Below are positions 52,673-61,548 of a stretch of DNA of 64,000 nucleotides, in pieces. Positions within the stretch are counted from its first letter, which is position 1. Each line of letters opens with the position of its first letter. Source of the DNA: an uncultured Porphyromonadaceae bacterium. GTDB taxonomy: Bacteria > Bacteroidota > Bacteroidia > Bacteroidales > Muribaculaceae. Location: the NCBI GenBank assembly GCA_902491515.1, contig CABUIC010000007.1:44566-108565 (forward strand). Direction: 5' to 3'. The translations under genes were made by a program, and so were the position numbers. Under the pieces are notes generated by a model. The model ran no database searches, had not been told where the DNA came from, and worked only from the letters and a program-made list of their open reading frames with translations.

Positions 52673-52774
52673 TCAAAGGCACATTTTATCCTGTTTTGGA
52701 AACTTAATTAATGCTAATATATCTTTAATATATGTCAATATTAAAGAATTTAGTTAAAATATATTGAATTTTCA
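52659..52774 (+). repeat. Direct repeat copy 2 flanking the SLOG-sigma/nuclease pair
   Basis: This is the second copy of the repeat at 50432-50544, in the same orientation and diverged at scattered positions. It marks the right side of the two-gene module. Confidence 0.8.
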
Positions 52775-52799
52775 AAGACGCTTAGAAGAGGCTGTTTTT

Positions 52800-52858
52800 G
52801 TACCACATTTTGACCCCGAAAGGTCAAAGTGTACCACAATTTGTGGTACAGTACCACA
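52800..52858. promoter_or_regulatory. Cluster of GTACCACA repeats
   Basis: Four copies of GTACCACA occur: plus strand at 52800-52807, 52831-52838 and 52851-52858, and minus strand at 52842-52849. Copies two and three form a perfect 9-bp palindrome GTACCACAA-T-TTGTGGTAC. Between copies one and two lies TTGACC/GGTCAA (52810-52827). The pattern resembles a protein-binding array such as an operator or recombinase arm sites. Confidence 0.6.
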
Positions 52859-52937
52859 AAAAACGCTTTCCATAACTCTCTGTGGCACAACTGACTATGA
52901 AAAATTTTGTGACCGCACTCGGATCACAGATTTTTAG

Positions 52938-52972
52938 GCCGGATGTCCTGAGACGTCCGGCTATTTCTTTTT
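52938..52972 (+). terminator. Terminator at the right end of the AT-rich island
   Basis: GCCGGATGTC at 52938-52947 pairs with GACGTCCGGC at 52952-52961 (one G-U pair) and is followed by TATTTCTTTTTC. It is oriented for plus-strand transcription out of the island. Confidence 0.75.
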
Positions 52973-52998
52973 CTATCCTTTAATTCTGATCTGATAGT

Positions 52999-53379
52999 CT
53001 ACCTCTCGCTTTCCGGGACGTTGTCGCAGTAATATTCCCAGTCGAGCTCTTCCTTCCGGAGGAGCTCGCTCAGTATTCCGCCGAGCAACTCCGCATCCTC
53101 AAGCTCGTCGAGTCCGCATTCCCCATCCCCGAGCTTCACTCTCCAGTCCTCGCCGCTTTTCTCCAGACCGCACACCCTCGCGCCGCCCGACTCCGCGGCA
53201 AGCTCAATCAGATTGCCCTTGCCGTACACCATCGGCCAAGCAAAATCCGTATAAAGCCACAGCACAGTTTCGGCCATGCACGCGATGTCCGCCCGCAGTT
53301 GCGCAGTGCTCCGCTCCCCCTCTGCGCGGCCGAGGATTTCCTCAGCCGCCTGCCTCGCCCTGACCCTTTCCGAAGCCAT
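52999..53379 (-). CDS. Hypothetical protein downstream of prfC
   Basis: This 126-residue soluble, acidic protein was not recognised. It begins MASERVRARQAAEEILGRAE and has a segment rich in Trp and aromatic residues (ETVLWLYTDFAWPMVYGKGN) and an acidic Leu-rich end (LDELEDAELLGGILSELLRK). It returns to the GC-rich codon use of the chromosome. It lies 23 nt after prfC on the same strand, so it is probably the last gene of the rfbD-prfC unit. Confidence 0.65.
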   Translation of the reverse strand: MASERVRARQAAEEILGRAEGERSTAQLRADIACMAETVLWLYTDFAWPMVYGKGNLIELAAESGGARVCGLEKSGEDWRVKLGDGECGLDELEDAELLGGILSELLRKEELDWEYYCDNVPESER

Positions 53380-53402
53380 ACTTTACGTCCTGGGCCCTCC
53401 CC

Positions 53403-54983
53403 TCAAAATTCACTCGTGAAGTGAAAGCGGATTTTCGGGAAGTCCGTCTGCGCCATCTGGAGCACGAAGCGCGAGTCGGCCATGAACACGTCGCGACCCT
53501 CGCGGTCCGTGGCCATGAACTGGTGCTTACGCTTCTTGAAGTTCTCGAGTGCGGCATCGTCGTCGCTCTCAATCCAGCAGGCCTTGTACATCGACATCGG
53601 CTCCCAGCGGCACTGTGCCCCGTACTCGTGCAGAAGACGGTACTGGATGACCTCGAACTGGAGCTGACCCACCGTTCCGATAATCTTGCGCCCGTTGAAC
53701 TGGTGGACGAACAGCTGGGCCACGCCCTCGTCCATCAGCTGCTGTATGCCCTTTTCGAGCTGTTTGCTCTTCATGGGATCAGTGTTCTCGATGTACATGA
53801 ACATCTCCGGCGAGAAGCTCGGAAGGCCACGGAAGTGGATTTCCTCGCCCGACGTCAGCGTGTCGCCTATTTTGAAGTTGCCGGTATCGGGAATACCCAC
53901 GATGTCCCCGGGATAGGCCTCGTCAACGATGCTCTTCTTCTGCGCCATGAATGCCGTCGGCGAAGCGAAGCGCATCGACTTGCCCGTGCGCACCTGCTTG
54001 TATGGAGCGTTGCGCTCGAAGCGCCCGGAGCACACTTTCACGAAAGCTATGCACGACCGGTGGTTCGGGTCCATGTTCGCGTGAATTTTGAACACGAAGC
54101 CGCTGAAACCCGGGTCGGAAGGCTTCACCTCGCGCTCCTCCGCCTGCACAGGCCGCGGAGCCGGCGCTATTTTCACAAAGCAGTCCAGCAGCTCCTTCAC
54201 GCCGAATGTGTTGAGCGCCGAGCCGAAGAACACGGGCGCCGTCCGCGCCGCCAGATAGTCCTCCACGTTGAATTCCGGATATACACCCTCTATGAGCTCG
54301 AGGTCCTCGCGGAGCTTGGCGGCGTCGCGCTCGCCTACGGCCTCGTCGATGAGCGGAGAATTGACGTCGTCGATTTCCACGCGCTCCGTCGCCTTCTGCT
54401 TGTCAGGCGTGAAGAGGTCAAGCGATTTCTCGTAGATATTGTACACACCCTTGAACTTCGCCCCAATGTTTATCGGCCACGACAGCGGACGCACGGCGAT
54501 TTTAAGCTCTGCCTCCAGCTCGTCGAGAATGTCGAAGGGGTCGCGGCCCTCGCGGTCAAGCTTGTTCACGAAGATGATTACCGGAGTGTTGCGCATCCGG
54601 CAGACTTCCATCAGCTTACGGGTCTGCTGCTCCACACCCTTCGCCACGTCGACCACTATTATCACCGAGTCCACGGCCGTCAGCGTCCTGTACGTGTCCT
54701 CGGCAAAGTCCTGGTGGCCCGGAGTGTCGAGGATATTTATCTTATAGTCACCATAGTTGAAGCCCATCACCGAAGTGGCTACCGAAATGCCGCGCTGCTT
54801 CTCGATTTCCATCCAGTCGGATGTGGCGGTTTTCTTGATTTTGTTGCTCTTCACGGCTCCGGCGATGTGGATTGCGCCGCCGAAAAGCAGGAGCTTCTCG
54901 GTCAGCGTTGTCTTGCCCGCATCGGGGTGCGAGATGATGGCGAATGTGCGTCGGCGGCTGATTTCTTCTTCTAATGATGCCAT
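53403..54983 (-). CDS. prfC: Peptide chain release factor 3
   Basis: This 526-residue translational GTPase recycles RF1/RF2 after termination. GTP-binding motifs are [20 protein letters not shown] (G1), [11 protein letters not shown] (G2 region), [16 protein letters not shown] (G3) and [12 protein letters not shown] (G4). RF3-specific parts include [16 protein letters not shown] and the C-terminal [20 protein letters not shown] with [14 protein letters not shown]. The length matches E. coli RF3 (529). It follows rfbD by 13 nt on the same strand. Confidence 0.97.
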   Translation of the reverse strand: MASLEEEISRRRTFAIISHPDAGKTTLTEKLLLFGGAIHIAGAVKSNKIKKTATSDWMEIEKQRGISVATSVMGFNYGDYKINILDTPGHQDFAEDTYRTLTAVDSVIIVVDVAKGVEQQTRKLMEVCRMRNTPVIIFVNKLDREGRDPFDILDELEAELKIAVRPLSWPINIGAKFKGVYNIYEKSLDLFTPDKQKATERVEIDDVNSPLIDEAVGERDAAKLREDLELIEGVYPEFNVEDYLAARTAPVFFGSALNTFGVKELLDCFVKIAPAPRPVQAEEREVKPSDPGFSGFVFKIHANMDPNHRSCIAFVKVCSGRFERNAPYKQVRTGKSMRFASPTAFMAQKKSIVDEAYPGDIVGIPDTGNFKIGDTLTSGEEIHFRGLPSFSPEMFMYIENTDPMKSKQLEKGIQQLMDEGVAQLFVHQFNGRKIIGTVGQLQFEVIQYRLLHEYGAQCRWEPMSMYKACWIESDDDAALENFKKRKHQFMATDREGRDVFMADSRFVLQMAQTDFPKIRFHFTSEF

Positions 54984-54996
54984 ATTTTGGGGTGCG

Positions 54997-55872
54997 TTAC
55001 AGGGATTTCAGGATTTCGGGAAGGTCGCGCCGCAGAGAGTGGCGCCAGTGAGGAATAGTGATGCCGTAAGTGGCCCGGATGCGGGCGTGGTCCAGCACCG
55101 CGTAGAGTGGCCTCGTCGCGGCCGATGGGTAGTCAGCACTGAGAATCGGCAAAAGTTCGGGAGCAGTAAGGCCCGCAGGCAGAGAGTCGAACACCTCGCG
55201 CGCCACATCGTACCACGAGCAGACTCCCTCGTTGGAATAATGGTAAATACCGCCGGTCCATTTTTTCGAGAAAAGTATGCTCACTATGGCATCCGCAAGG
55301 TCCCGCGCCGAAGTCGGCGCTCCGATCTGGTCATACACCACCCCCACGGTCTGACGGCCCTCACGCGCAAGACGAAGCATTGTCTTGATGAAGTTTCCGC
55401 CGTGCGGCGAGTAAAGCCCAGCAGTGCGGATTATTATCGAGTCGGGCGCAAGCCCCAGGAGAGCCGTCTCGCCCTGACGCTTCGTCGTGCCGTACACATT
55501 CAGCGGACGCGGCTTGTCGCTCTCCGTAATCGGAGAGTGTGCCGTCCCGTCGAACACATAGTCCGTGCTGATATGCAGAACCTTGTAGCCAAGCTCCTCG
55601 GCGAGATAGCCGAGATTGCCGGGCCCGTCGGCATTGATGGCCTGGCAGAGAGCCTTGTCCTCCTCCGCACGGTCCACGGCCGTGTAGGCCGCGCAGTTCA
55701 CAACGTGCGAGAAATCGCCCTCGCGCATGAAAGCCTCCACGGCCGCACGGTCCGTCACGTCGAGCGCCGAAGCGTCCGTGTACACCACGGCCGCCTCAGG
55801 ATGAAACTCCCCGAAAGCGCGCCTCAACTCCCTCCCCAGCTGACCGTTACAGCCTGTCACAAGTATCTTCAT
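54997..55872 (-). CDS. rfbD: dTDP-4-dehydrorhamnose reductase
   Basis: This 291-residue short-chain dehydrogenase makes dTDP-L-rhamnose, a precursor for surface polysaccharide. It shows the NAD(P) motif [58 protein letters not shown] and the catalytic Tyr/Lys in [15 protein letters not shown]. It is not in a cluster with rfbA, B or C here but directly precedes prfC. A -7-like TAACTTTG on the minus strand (55897-55904) is upstream without a clear -33. Confidence 0.95.
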   Translation of the reverse strand: MKILVTGCNGQLGRELRRAFGEFHPEAAVVYTDASALDVTDRAAVEAFMREGDFSHVVNCAAYTAVDRAEEDKALCQAINADGPGNLGYLAEELGYKVLHISTDYVFDGTAHSPITESDKPRPLNVYGTTKRQGETALLGLAPDSIIIRTAGLYSPHGGNFIKTMLRLAREGRQTVGVVYDQIGAPTSARDLADAIVSILFSKKWTGGIYHYSNEGVCSWYDVAREVFDSLPAGLTAPELLPILSADYPSAATRPLYAVLDHARIRATYGITIPHWRHSLRRDLPEILKSL

Positions 55873-56079
55873 CTTACTCTATAGTCAATTGCGCTGCAAA
55901 GTTAGCAAAAATCCCCGACATTTCCCGCGGCCCCCCAAAGAAAAGCCCCAAATTCACGCATCGTCCCGTCCGGATGGAGGTCCTGTGTCCCCTCTGAACA
56001 ATGCTGTCAAAAACAACTCTCCCCTCTCAGGTGTTTAAGTATTTGAGCGGGAGCTTTTTTCCCTCCTGCACGCTTAGTT

Positions 56080-56922
56080 ATGAAAATCAGAATTCCCCTC
56101 CTCATCCTTGCGGCCGGGATGCTCTCAATGGCCGGATGCGTCTCGCACGGCAAATACAATGCCCTGCGGGCCGATTACGAAGCCTCGCAGACGGCGCTCG
56201 CCGACTCCCGCGCAAAAGTCCAGACCCTCGACGGCCTCCTCCAGGAAGCCCGCAGACAGAACGCCGACCTCCGGCAGCAGTACGATGCCCTCCAGAAAAC
56301 CCTCGACCGGAGCATCCTCACCAACCAGAGCGGCAACACCAACATCGCAAAACTCGTCGACGAAATAAACGCCTCCAACAAATACATCAAGCGCCTCGTC
56401 GACGCCAAGAGCAAGAGCGACTCCCTCCTTCTCGCCCTCAGTACGCGCCTCACCCGCTCGCTCGACACGTCCGAACTTCAGGACGTCGACGTCAAGGTCC
56501 TCAAGGGAGTGGTCTACATCTCCCTCGCCGACAATATGCTCTTCAAGACAGGCTCCTACCAGATCAGCCCCGCGGCCATGGACATCCTCAGCAAGATTGC
56601 CAAAATCATCAAGGATTATAACGGCTACAGCGTTCTCGTCGAAGGAAACACCGACAATGTCCCCATCTCCCGCGAGAACATCCGCAACAACTGGGACCTC
56701 AGCGCCCTCCGCGCCTCAAGCGTAGTGCAGGTGCTCCAGAACGACTTCGGTGTCGACCCCGCCCGCCTCACTGCCGGTGGCCGTGGCGAATACAACCCCA
56801 TCGCCTCCAACGACACCCCCGCCGGTCGACAGCTCAACCGACGCACGCAAATCATAATCACTCCCAGCCTCGATCAGTTCATGGACCTCATCGACAAGGC
56901 CCCGGCCGACTCCGGGAAGTAA
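56080..56922 (+). CDS. OmpA-family lipoprotein
   Basis: This 280-residue protein has a lipoprotein signal with Cys20 (MLSMAGC) and a coiled-coil stretch (about 25-115, ALRADYEASQTALADSRAK and following). An OmpA C-terminal peptidoglycan-binding domain ends it (NMLFKTGSYQISPAAMDILS, VEGNTDNVPISR, NNWDLSALRASSVVQVL, LNRRTQIIITP). Such proteins anchor the outer membrane to the cell wall. It is a single gene with a strong terminator. Confidence 0.93.
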   Translation: MKIRIPLLILAAGMLSMAGCVSHGKYNALRADYEASQTALADSRAKVQTLDGLLQEARRQNADLRQQYDALQKTLDRSILTNQSGNTNIAKLVDEINASNKYIKRLVDAKSKSDSLLLALSTRLTRSLDTSELQDVDVKVLKGVVYISLADNMLFKTGSYQISPAAMDILSKIAKIIKDYNGYSVLVEGNTDNVPISRENIRNNWDLSALRASSVVQVLQNDFGVDPARLTAGGRGEYNPIASNDTPAGRQLNRRTQIIITPSLDQFMDLIDKAPADSGK

Positions 56923-56940
56923 CAGGAACACCACAACGAC

Positions 56941-56971
56941 AAGCCCGCGCAGACCCCGCGCGGGCTTTTTT
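56941..56971 (+). terminator. Terminator after the OmpA-family gene
   Basis: A perfect 10-bp stem AAGCCCGCGC (56941-56950) with GCGCGGGCTT (56958-56967) is followed by TTTT. It lies 18 nt past the stop. Confidence 0.9.
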
Positions 56972-57020
56972 CATTCACCGGGAAGCACAAGCTGAAACTC
57001 CCGGGTCCGAACTTTTTGTC

Positions 57021-57494
57021 TCAATAAAGTGGAACGGGGAACGGCGGCCTTCCCATTCCTAAGTTTTCGCGCTCTATGTAGCTCATCGGGGCCATCACCA
57101 TAGTAAAGGGCTTGACCTTGGCCAGATTATAGTTCACCGTCGCGAAAGTGCCCTCCGTATCCGACGGACGCACAGTTATAGTCCCGAGCTCGCCCAGATT
57201 TGCTGTAGCCGTTTTGCCGTCCCATGCCGGCAGTCCGAGTATGTGGGCGCAGAATGTGGAGGCCTCCTCACGGCTTGAGGCGGGAAGATAATAAAGACTC
57301 TCGTTCTCCGTATCGGAATACAGATTGATCGAACCGTCTTCGGCCACAATGCGCGCCACGTTCCAGTCGTAGATTTCCTGCGCCGATTTTCCGGCTTCTG
57401 GCTCGTCTCCCCCGTCCGAGCAGGACATAAGGAACAATCCGGCCATCGTTGCCACAAAAGTCAGCAACATGGCGAAAAAGTGTTGTTTCTTCAT
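57021..57494 (-). CDS. Hypothetical lipoprotein
   Basis: This 157-residue protein has a lipoprotein signal peptide with Cys25 (GLFLMSC) followed by SDGGDEPEAG, a surface-export type acidic segment. The remaining domain of about 120 residues (YDWNVARIVAEDGSINLYSD, GELGTITVRPSDTEGTFATV) was not recognised. The ATG at 57494 gives the proper signal peptide. A -7-like box TAACTTTG on the minus strand is at 57522-57529. It is flanked by convergent and divergent genes, so it is monocistronic. Confidence 0.75.
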   Translation of the reverse strand: MKKQHFFAMLLTFVATMAGLFLMSCSDGGDEPEAGKSAQEIYDWNVARIVAEDGSINLYSDTENESLYYLPASSREEASTFCAHILGLPAWDGKTATANLGELGTITVRPSDTEGTFATVNYNLAKVKPFTMVMAPMSYIERENLGMGRPPFPVPLY

Positions 57495-57734
57495 TTTTAT
57501 TAACAAAATTGATAGTTTCTGCAAAGTTATCACAAATCCGGCTCTCCCGCATATATGTTGTCCTCATTTTGTATCATTCCCCGCCCCAAGGCCGCTCTAA
57601 TTTGTCTCAAACGGTGTATCAAATCTGTCCGATGGCTGGTATTCAACCTCTTGCCCTGCCGCGTCTCCTTCATCTTTCATGTCCTTCGGATTGAAAAAAG
57701 CATTACCTTTGTGGCTTGCACAAATCATAAAAAT

Positions 57735-58164
57735 ATGAAACTTCCAAGTCCCTTCAGGCATCTGTCTGCCCTCCTGCTTGTAGCCGCATCCGCGGCCTTC
57801 ATCCCTGCCCACGCTTCCGAACCAAGCATAAAGGACCTCCGGCGTCTCGCAAAAGATTCTCGAAAGCTCAATTTTCCGCGACCCCGACTTCAATCGCGAC
57901 AACATCGCCGACTGCTCGGGCCTTTCGCGCGCAAAGGTCATCAACCTTATCGACCGCTTCGCCCGGATGACCCCCGGCGACTACATCAACAAGCTCCGCG
58001 TCGAACACTCCCTCTCCCTGATTAACGACCATCCCGACTGGACAATCGACGCCATCGCCGAAGAATGCGGATACGTCAGCCGCGCGACCTACTATCGCCA
58101 TTTCAACAAATTCTTCGGCATAACTCCTGCCCGCTACCGCGCAGAAAAATCCCGCCGGTTATAG
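57735..58164 (+). pseudogene. Broken AraC-type regulator remnant (frameshift)
   Basis: An ATG at 57735 opens a frame with a signal peptide (HLSALLLVAASAAFIPAHAS) and SIKDLRRLAK. It then runs into a non-coding-like stretch. The neighbouring frame from about 57850 to 58164 encodes ILESSIFRDPDFNRDNIADC and a full AraC-type helix-turn-helix (VEHSLSLINDHPDWTIDAIA, EECGYVSRATYYRHFNKFFG, ITPARYRAEKS). One or more indels near 57845-57865 and a probable large deletion of the sensor region explain this. A TACCTTTG box (57703-57710) is upstream. It is probably non-functional, although a separate short HTH protein cannot be excluded. Confidence 0.7.
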
Positions 58165-58227
58165 CCGACAGTTATCAGCAGGGCTGTTCTGTGTTCTGTG
58201 TTCTGTGTCCTGTATCCAGCCTCTCCC

Positions 58228-59334
58228 TCAGTTCCCGTCCCTGAAAGCTCTCCACTTCTCTATCAGCGCTTCCATATCCGCAGGTACAGGCGCCTCGAAG
58301 TCCATTTCCTTTCCTGTCGCCGGGTGCCTGAACCCGAGCGTCCTGGCATGAAGTGCCTGTCGCGGACACAACTCGAAACAGTTGTGCACGAAGGCGGTAT
58401 ATTTTCCGGCCGTCGTGCCGCGAAGGATTTTGTCACCGCCATAGCGGGCGTCGCTGAACAACGGATGCCCTATGTGGCGGAAATGGGCGCGGATCTGATG
58501 TGTGCGCCCGGTCTCGAGAACGCATTTCACCAGCGATACGGGCCCGAAATCCTCCAGGACCTCGTAGTGCGTCACTGCGGCCTTCCCGTAGTCGCTGCCT
58601 GCGGGAAAAACGTCCATCTGGAGACGGTCGCGAAGGGAGCGGCCGATATTGCCCTCGATTGTGCCTCTGGCCGGAGAGGGCACGCCCCATACAAGGGCAT
58701 TGTATTCCCGCCGCGTAGTTTTCTGAAAGAACTGTCGACCGAGGTCTGTCTTGGCGTCCGGGGTCTTCGCCACCACGAGAAGCCCCGAAGTATCCTTGTC
58801 TATACGATGCACGAGCCCGAGGCGCGGATCGTTTACATCATAGTCCGGTGTGTTCCGGAAATGCCACGCGAGGGCGTTCACAAGCGTGCCCGAATAGTTG
58901 CCGTGCCCCGGATGCACCACGAGCCCCGCGGGCTTGTTTACAACAAGCACCGTATCGTCCTCATATACAATATCGAGAGGAATATCCTGAGCGATAATCT
59001 CGCACTCGTAGCGCGGGCGGTCCATCACCACCTGCACCACGTCCAGAGGCTTCACGCGGTAGTTGCTCTTGACCGGCTTTCCGTTCACCAGAATGCATCC
59101 GGCCTCCGCGGCCTGCTGCACACGGTTGCGCGACGACTTCTGAAGCCGCTCGACAAGGAACTTGTCGACCCGGAGCAACGCCTGCCCCTTGTCCGCCACG
59201 AAACGGAAATGCTCGTACATCTCCGCCCCGCCGACTTCCACGATTTTCGCCGCGTCAGCGCCTTCCTCGAGCTCTTCGCCGCCCTCGAAGCCCTCGGCCT
59301 CCAGCGGTCTCAGCATGGGATTGATTTCCGCCAT
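58228..59334 (-). CDS. rluD: RluA-family pseudouridine synthase, RluD-type
   Basis: This 368-residue protein has an N-terminal S4 domain (LLRVDKFLVERLQKSSRNRV, from about residue 55) and an RluA/RluD catalytic domain. The catalytic domain carries the active-site Asp in GLVHRIDKDTSGLLVVAKTP and the final GRTHQIRAHFRHIGHPLFSD. RluD modifies helix 69 of 23S rRNA. The first 50 residues are an extra acidic segment. It is the last gene of the five-gene operon, and its ATG overlaps the stop of the PASTA gene by 1 nt. Confidence 0.93.
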   Translation of the reverse strand: MAEINPMLRPLEAEGFEGGEELEEGADAAKIVEVGGAEMYEHFRFVADKGQALLRVDKFLVERLQKSSRNRVQQAAEAGCILVNGKPVKSNYRVKPLDVVQVVMDRPRYECEIIAQDIPLDIVYEDDTVLVVNKPAGLVVHPGHGNYSGTLVNALAWHFRNTPDYDVNDPRLGLVHRIDKDTSGLLVVAKTPDAKTDLGRQFFQKTTRREYNALVWGVPSPARGTIEGNIGRSLRDRLQMDVFPAGSDYGKAAVTHYEVLEDFGPVSLVKCVLETGRTHQIRAHFRHIGHPLFSDARYGGDKILRGTTAGKYTAFVHNCFELCPRQALHARTLGFRHPATGKEMDFEAPVPADMEALIEKWRAFRDGN

Positions 59335-59972
59335 CAGTCATCCGAAAGGCCTTCAAGGGTCGAATAATCATATTCATCCTCCGCGCTCAGCGAGTCGCCG
59401 TACTCCGGTTCCGGAACCGCCGGCATTCCGATTTCGAGCGTCACCGTAGCCGTCACCGGAAGAACCGTGCCCACGCTTATGGGAGTGTCCCCGTAACGGG
59501 CACGGACAACGAGGTCCGGGTACTCCGCCGGGACATACACCGTGCGGATGTCCGAGATTCCCAGACCGCGCAGATACGACATGGCCTGTCGCTCGGAAAC
59601 GCTCCCCTGGAGAGGCATCGTCACAGTCACCTGCTTCGGCGAAAAGGCCGTCACCGTGACGTAGACCTGCCTCCCGCGCTTGACAACCGCGCCCGCACGG
59701 GGCATCGTCTCCACAACAGTGCCGCGGGGAACCTTCCGGTCGTAGATCGAGTCGGCGATTTCTATGTCGAGGTTCGAGGCCGCCAGTATCTGGCGCGCCT
59801 CGGCATACGACTTGTTCCGGATGTCAGGAACAACCGATGTCTCCCCGTGCATCGTCCAGAAATCGAGGAAAACCATGGCCGCCCAGACGAGCAGCCAGCC
59901 CGTGATGAAAATCAGAATGAGTGTGCTTATGATGGGATGCTTGGCGTAGAAGCCGCGAAGGTTGAGTGCCAT
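59334..59972 (-). CDS. Single-pass PASTA-domain protein
   Basis: This 212-residue protein has one N-terminal membrane helix (ISTLILIFITGWLLVWAAMV) and about three PASTA repeats exposed to the periplasm. They show VVPDIRNKSYAEARQILAAS, VPRGTVVETMPRAGAVVKRG and TVTMPLQGSVSERQAMSYLR. PASTA domains usually bind peptidoglycan fragments on kinases and penicillin-binding proteins. Here they are the only domain. The start MALNLRGFYAKHP at 59972 was chosen because it gives the membrane helix. It overlaps rluD by 1 nt and follows the PCMD gene by 1 nt. Confidence 0.88.
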   Translation of the reverse strand: MALNLRGFYAKHPIISTLILIFITGWLLVWAAMVFLDFWTMHGETSVVPDIRNKSYAEARQILAASNLDIEIADSIYDRKVPRGTVVETMPRAGAVVKRGRQVYVTVTAFSPKQVTVTMPLQGSVSERQAMSYLRGLGISDIRTVYVPAEYPDLVVRARYGDTPISVGTVLPVTATVTLEIGMPAVPEPEYGDSLSAEDEYDYSTLEGLSDD

Positions 59973-59973
59973 G

Positions 59974-61548
59974 TCAATAGTCGTATAGAAGTTCGATGTC
60001 GTCGAGCCAGAGCGTCGACCCGGAGCCACCCGTGAAGTAGTCGCCGTATTTGCTCGCCGAGGCCGTAAGGAGGATATATTTCGGAACGCGCGAAGTCGAC
60101 TTATAGTTGAGCTTGAACTCGAAGGGCGAGTAGGAGGCTACGTTTTCGCCGTACTCGATTTTGCCGTAGGCTATCACGTCCTCGGCGTCTGGGTTGAAGA
60201 GCTGCCGGTTCGAGGGATTGGTGCGGATTTCAAAAGGCTCGGCCGCGTCTATCAGCGCGCACCATACGATGCACGTGTCCGGCTGACCTATCAGCGGCTT
60301 GTACTCGTTGATGGCGTGCGAGATGGGAGCGGTAGTGTATTTGAGATAGCCGCGCACCCGCGTAGGCCGCTCCGTGAACGCCCGTCCGAAGCTCAGCACG
60401 CCGTTGGTGCCGTCCGTCCGCACGTATCGCCCAACGAAGATGTTTCCCGCCGCAAGCTTGCCGATGACGCCTATGCCCACGAAACGCGTCTCAAGCTGCG
60501 CCGCGAGGCCCGTTCCGGTCGGAGTGTCGTCTGTCGGGAACGTATTCGATGCGCCCAGAGTCGTGGCTCCCTTGTTGCCAGTGTCCCATACCTGCTCCCC
60601 CCCTTCCGGCCACGGGTCCCAGACCTTGCCGTCGAGCCACCACGAGTCGAAGTCCGAGTTGGGAATCTGTACGATGGCCCCCGTGGTGAACTGCACCGTC
60701 GAGCCCTTCTCCTCGTCGGAGTAGACACGCGCCTCGTAGGCCGTTTCCGGGTCGAGGTGCTCGATCAGGCCCGTGAAGTTGCCTCCGTCGTGCGTCACCT
60801 TGTCCGCGGCGAGCTTCGTCCACTCCTCGCTTCCCGCAAGGCGGTATTCCACCCCGTTGTCCTTGCCCGACTGTCCCTGGCCGTGTACCCATGCCACACA
60901 AGTCCATGCGTCCACGCCCGTGGTCGTGACAGTCGCCTCGACACGGTTCACATAAACCGTCCACGTCGACGCCCGGCCGAACTCCTCCACAAGGATGTCA
61001 AGAGGCTCAACGAGGCTCACGAGACCGCCCTCGCTCAGGTTCGGGGTCATTGTCGAACCCTTCGGGCCGAGCTTCGCACGCACCACGCGCACCGACGAGA
61101 GCCCCGCCGTTGCAGGCATGTCGACTATCACGCGCCGGCTCGGCACGTCGATATACGTCGCGCCCATCTGCCCCTCTACCTCGAAGTAGCGCTCGACGTC
61201 GCATGTGGCCGATATCACCCACGTATATTCCTGATAATATTTCAGCGTCACGTACTTGGGCTTGCTCAGGTCCAGCGGCTCGTTCAGAACGTCGTCGACA
61301 ACCGTCGCCCCGGGAGTGAGAGTATAGTCCATGATGTTCACGGCATAGGGGTCGACATCCTCGCCGAGCGTCAGGGACACCGTGCAGTTGATTGAGTCTA
61401 TCACCGCAGCCGAGACCTGACCTTCCGCGTTGATGCTCCGGAAGTTGGCCTGAATGCGCGGATAGGGTATGTCGTTGTGTATGCAGCCCGTCAAGGCCGC
61501 TGCTGCCGCTGCTATGGCGGCGAACTGAAGGAGTCCCTGCTTTTTCAT
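59974..61548 (-). CDS. PCMD-domain lipoprotein
   Basis: This 524-residue lipoprotein has its signal ending at Cys22 (ALTGC) and then a DUF-type Ig-like N-terminal region (about 30-210). The C-terminal PCMD (putative carbohydrate metabolism) domain follows, seen in IPNSDFDSWWLDGKVWDPWP, WDTGNKGATTLGASNTFPT and SGSTLWLDDIELLYDY. The last strand looks like the carbohydrate-binding jelly roll of PCMD proteins. It overlaps the preceding barrel gene by 4 nt. A role in glycan binding at the cell surface is likely but not proven. Confidence 0.85.
   Translation of the reverse strand: MKKQGLLQFAAIAAAAAALTGCIHNDIPYPRIQANFRSINAEGQVSAAVIDSINCTVSLTLGEDVDPYAVNIMDYTLTPGATVVDDVLNEPLDLSKPKYVTLKYYQEYTWVISATCDVERYFEVEGQMGATYIDVPSRRVIVDMPATAGLSSVRVVRAKLGPKGSTMTPNLSEGGLVSLVEPLDILVEEFGRASTWTVYVNRVEATVTTTGVDAWTCVAWVHGQGQSGKDNGVEYRLAGSEEWTKLAADKVTHDGGNFTGLIEHLDPETAYEARVYSDEEKGSTVQFTTGAIVQIPNSDFDSWWLDGKVWDPWPEGGEQVWDTGNKGATTLGASNTFPTDDTPTGTGLAAQLETRFVGIGVIGKLAAGNIFVGRYVRTDGTNGVLSFGRAFTERPTRVRGYLKYTTAPISHAINEYKPLIGQPDTCIVWCALIDAAEPFEIRTNPSNRQLFNPDAEDVIAYGKIEYGENVASYSPFEFKLNYKSTSRVPKYILLTASASKYGDYFTGGSGSTLWLDDIELLYDY

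Noticed and set aside
50296..52998. Integrative element with integrase at tRNA-Lys
   Set aside because: The island is AT-rich and tRNA-linked, but no integrase gene and no repeat of the tRNA 3' end were found. Only the direct repeats support mobility.
53421..54974. A 517-codon open frame on the plus strand
   Set aside because: It lies antisense to prfC, whose GTPase motifs are complete, and its own translation has no recognisable motif.
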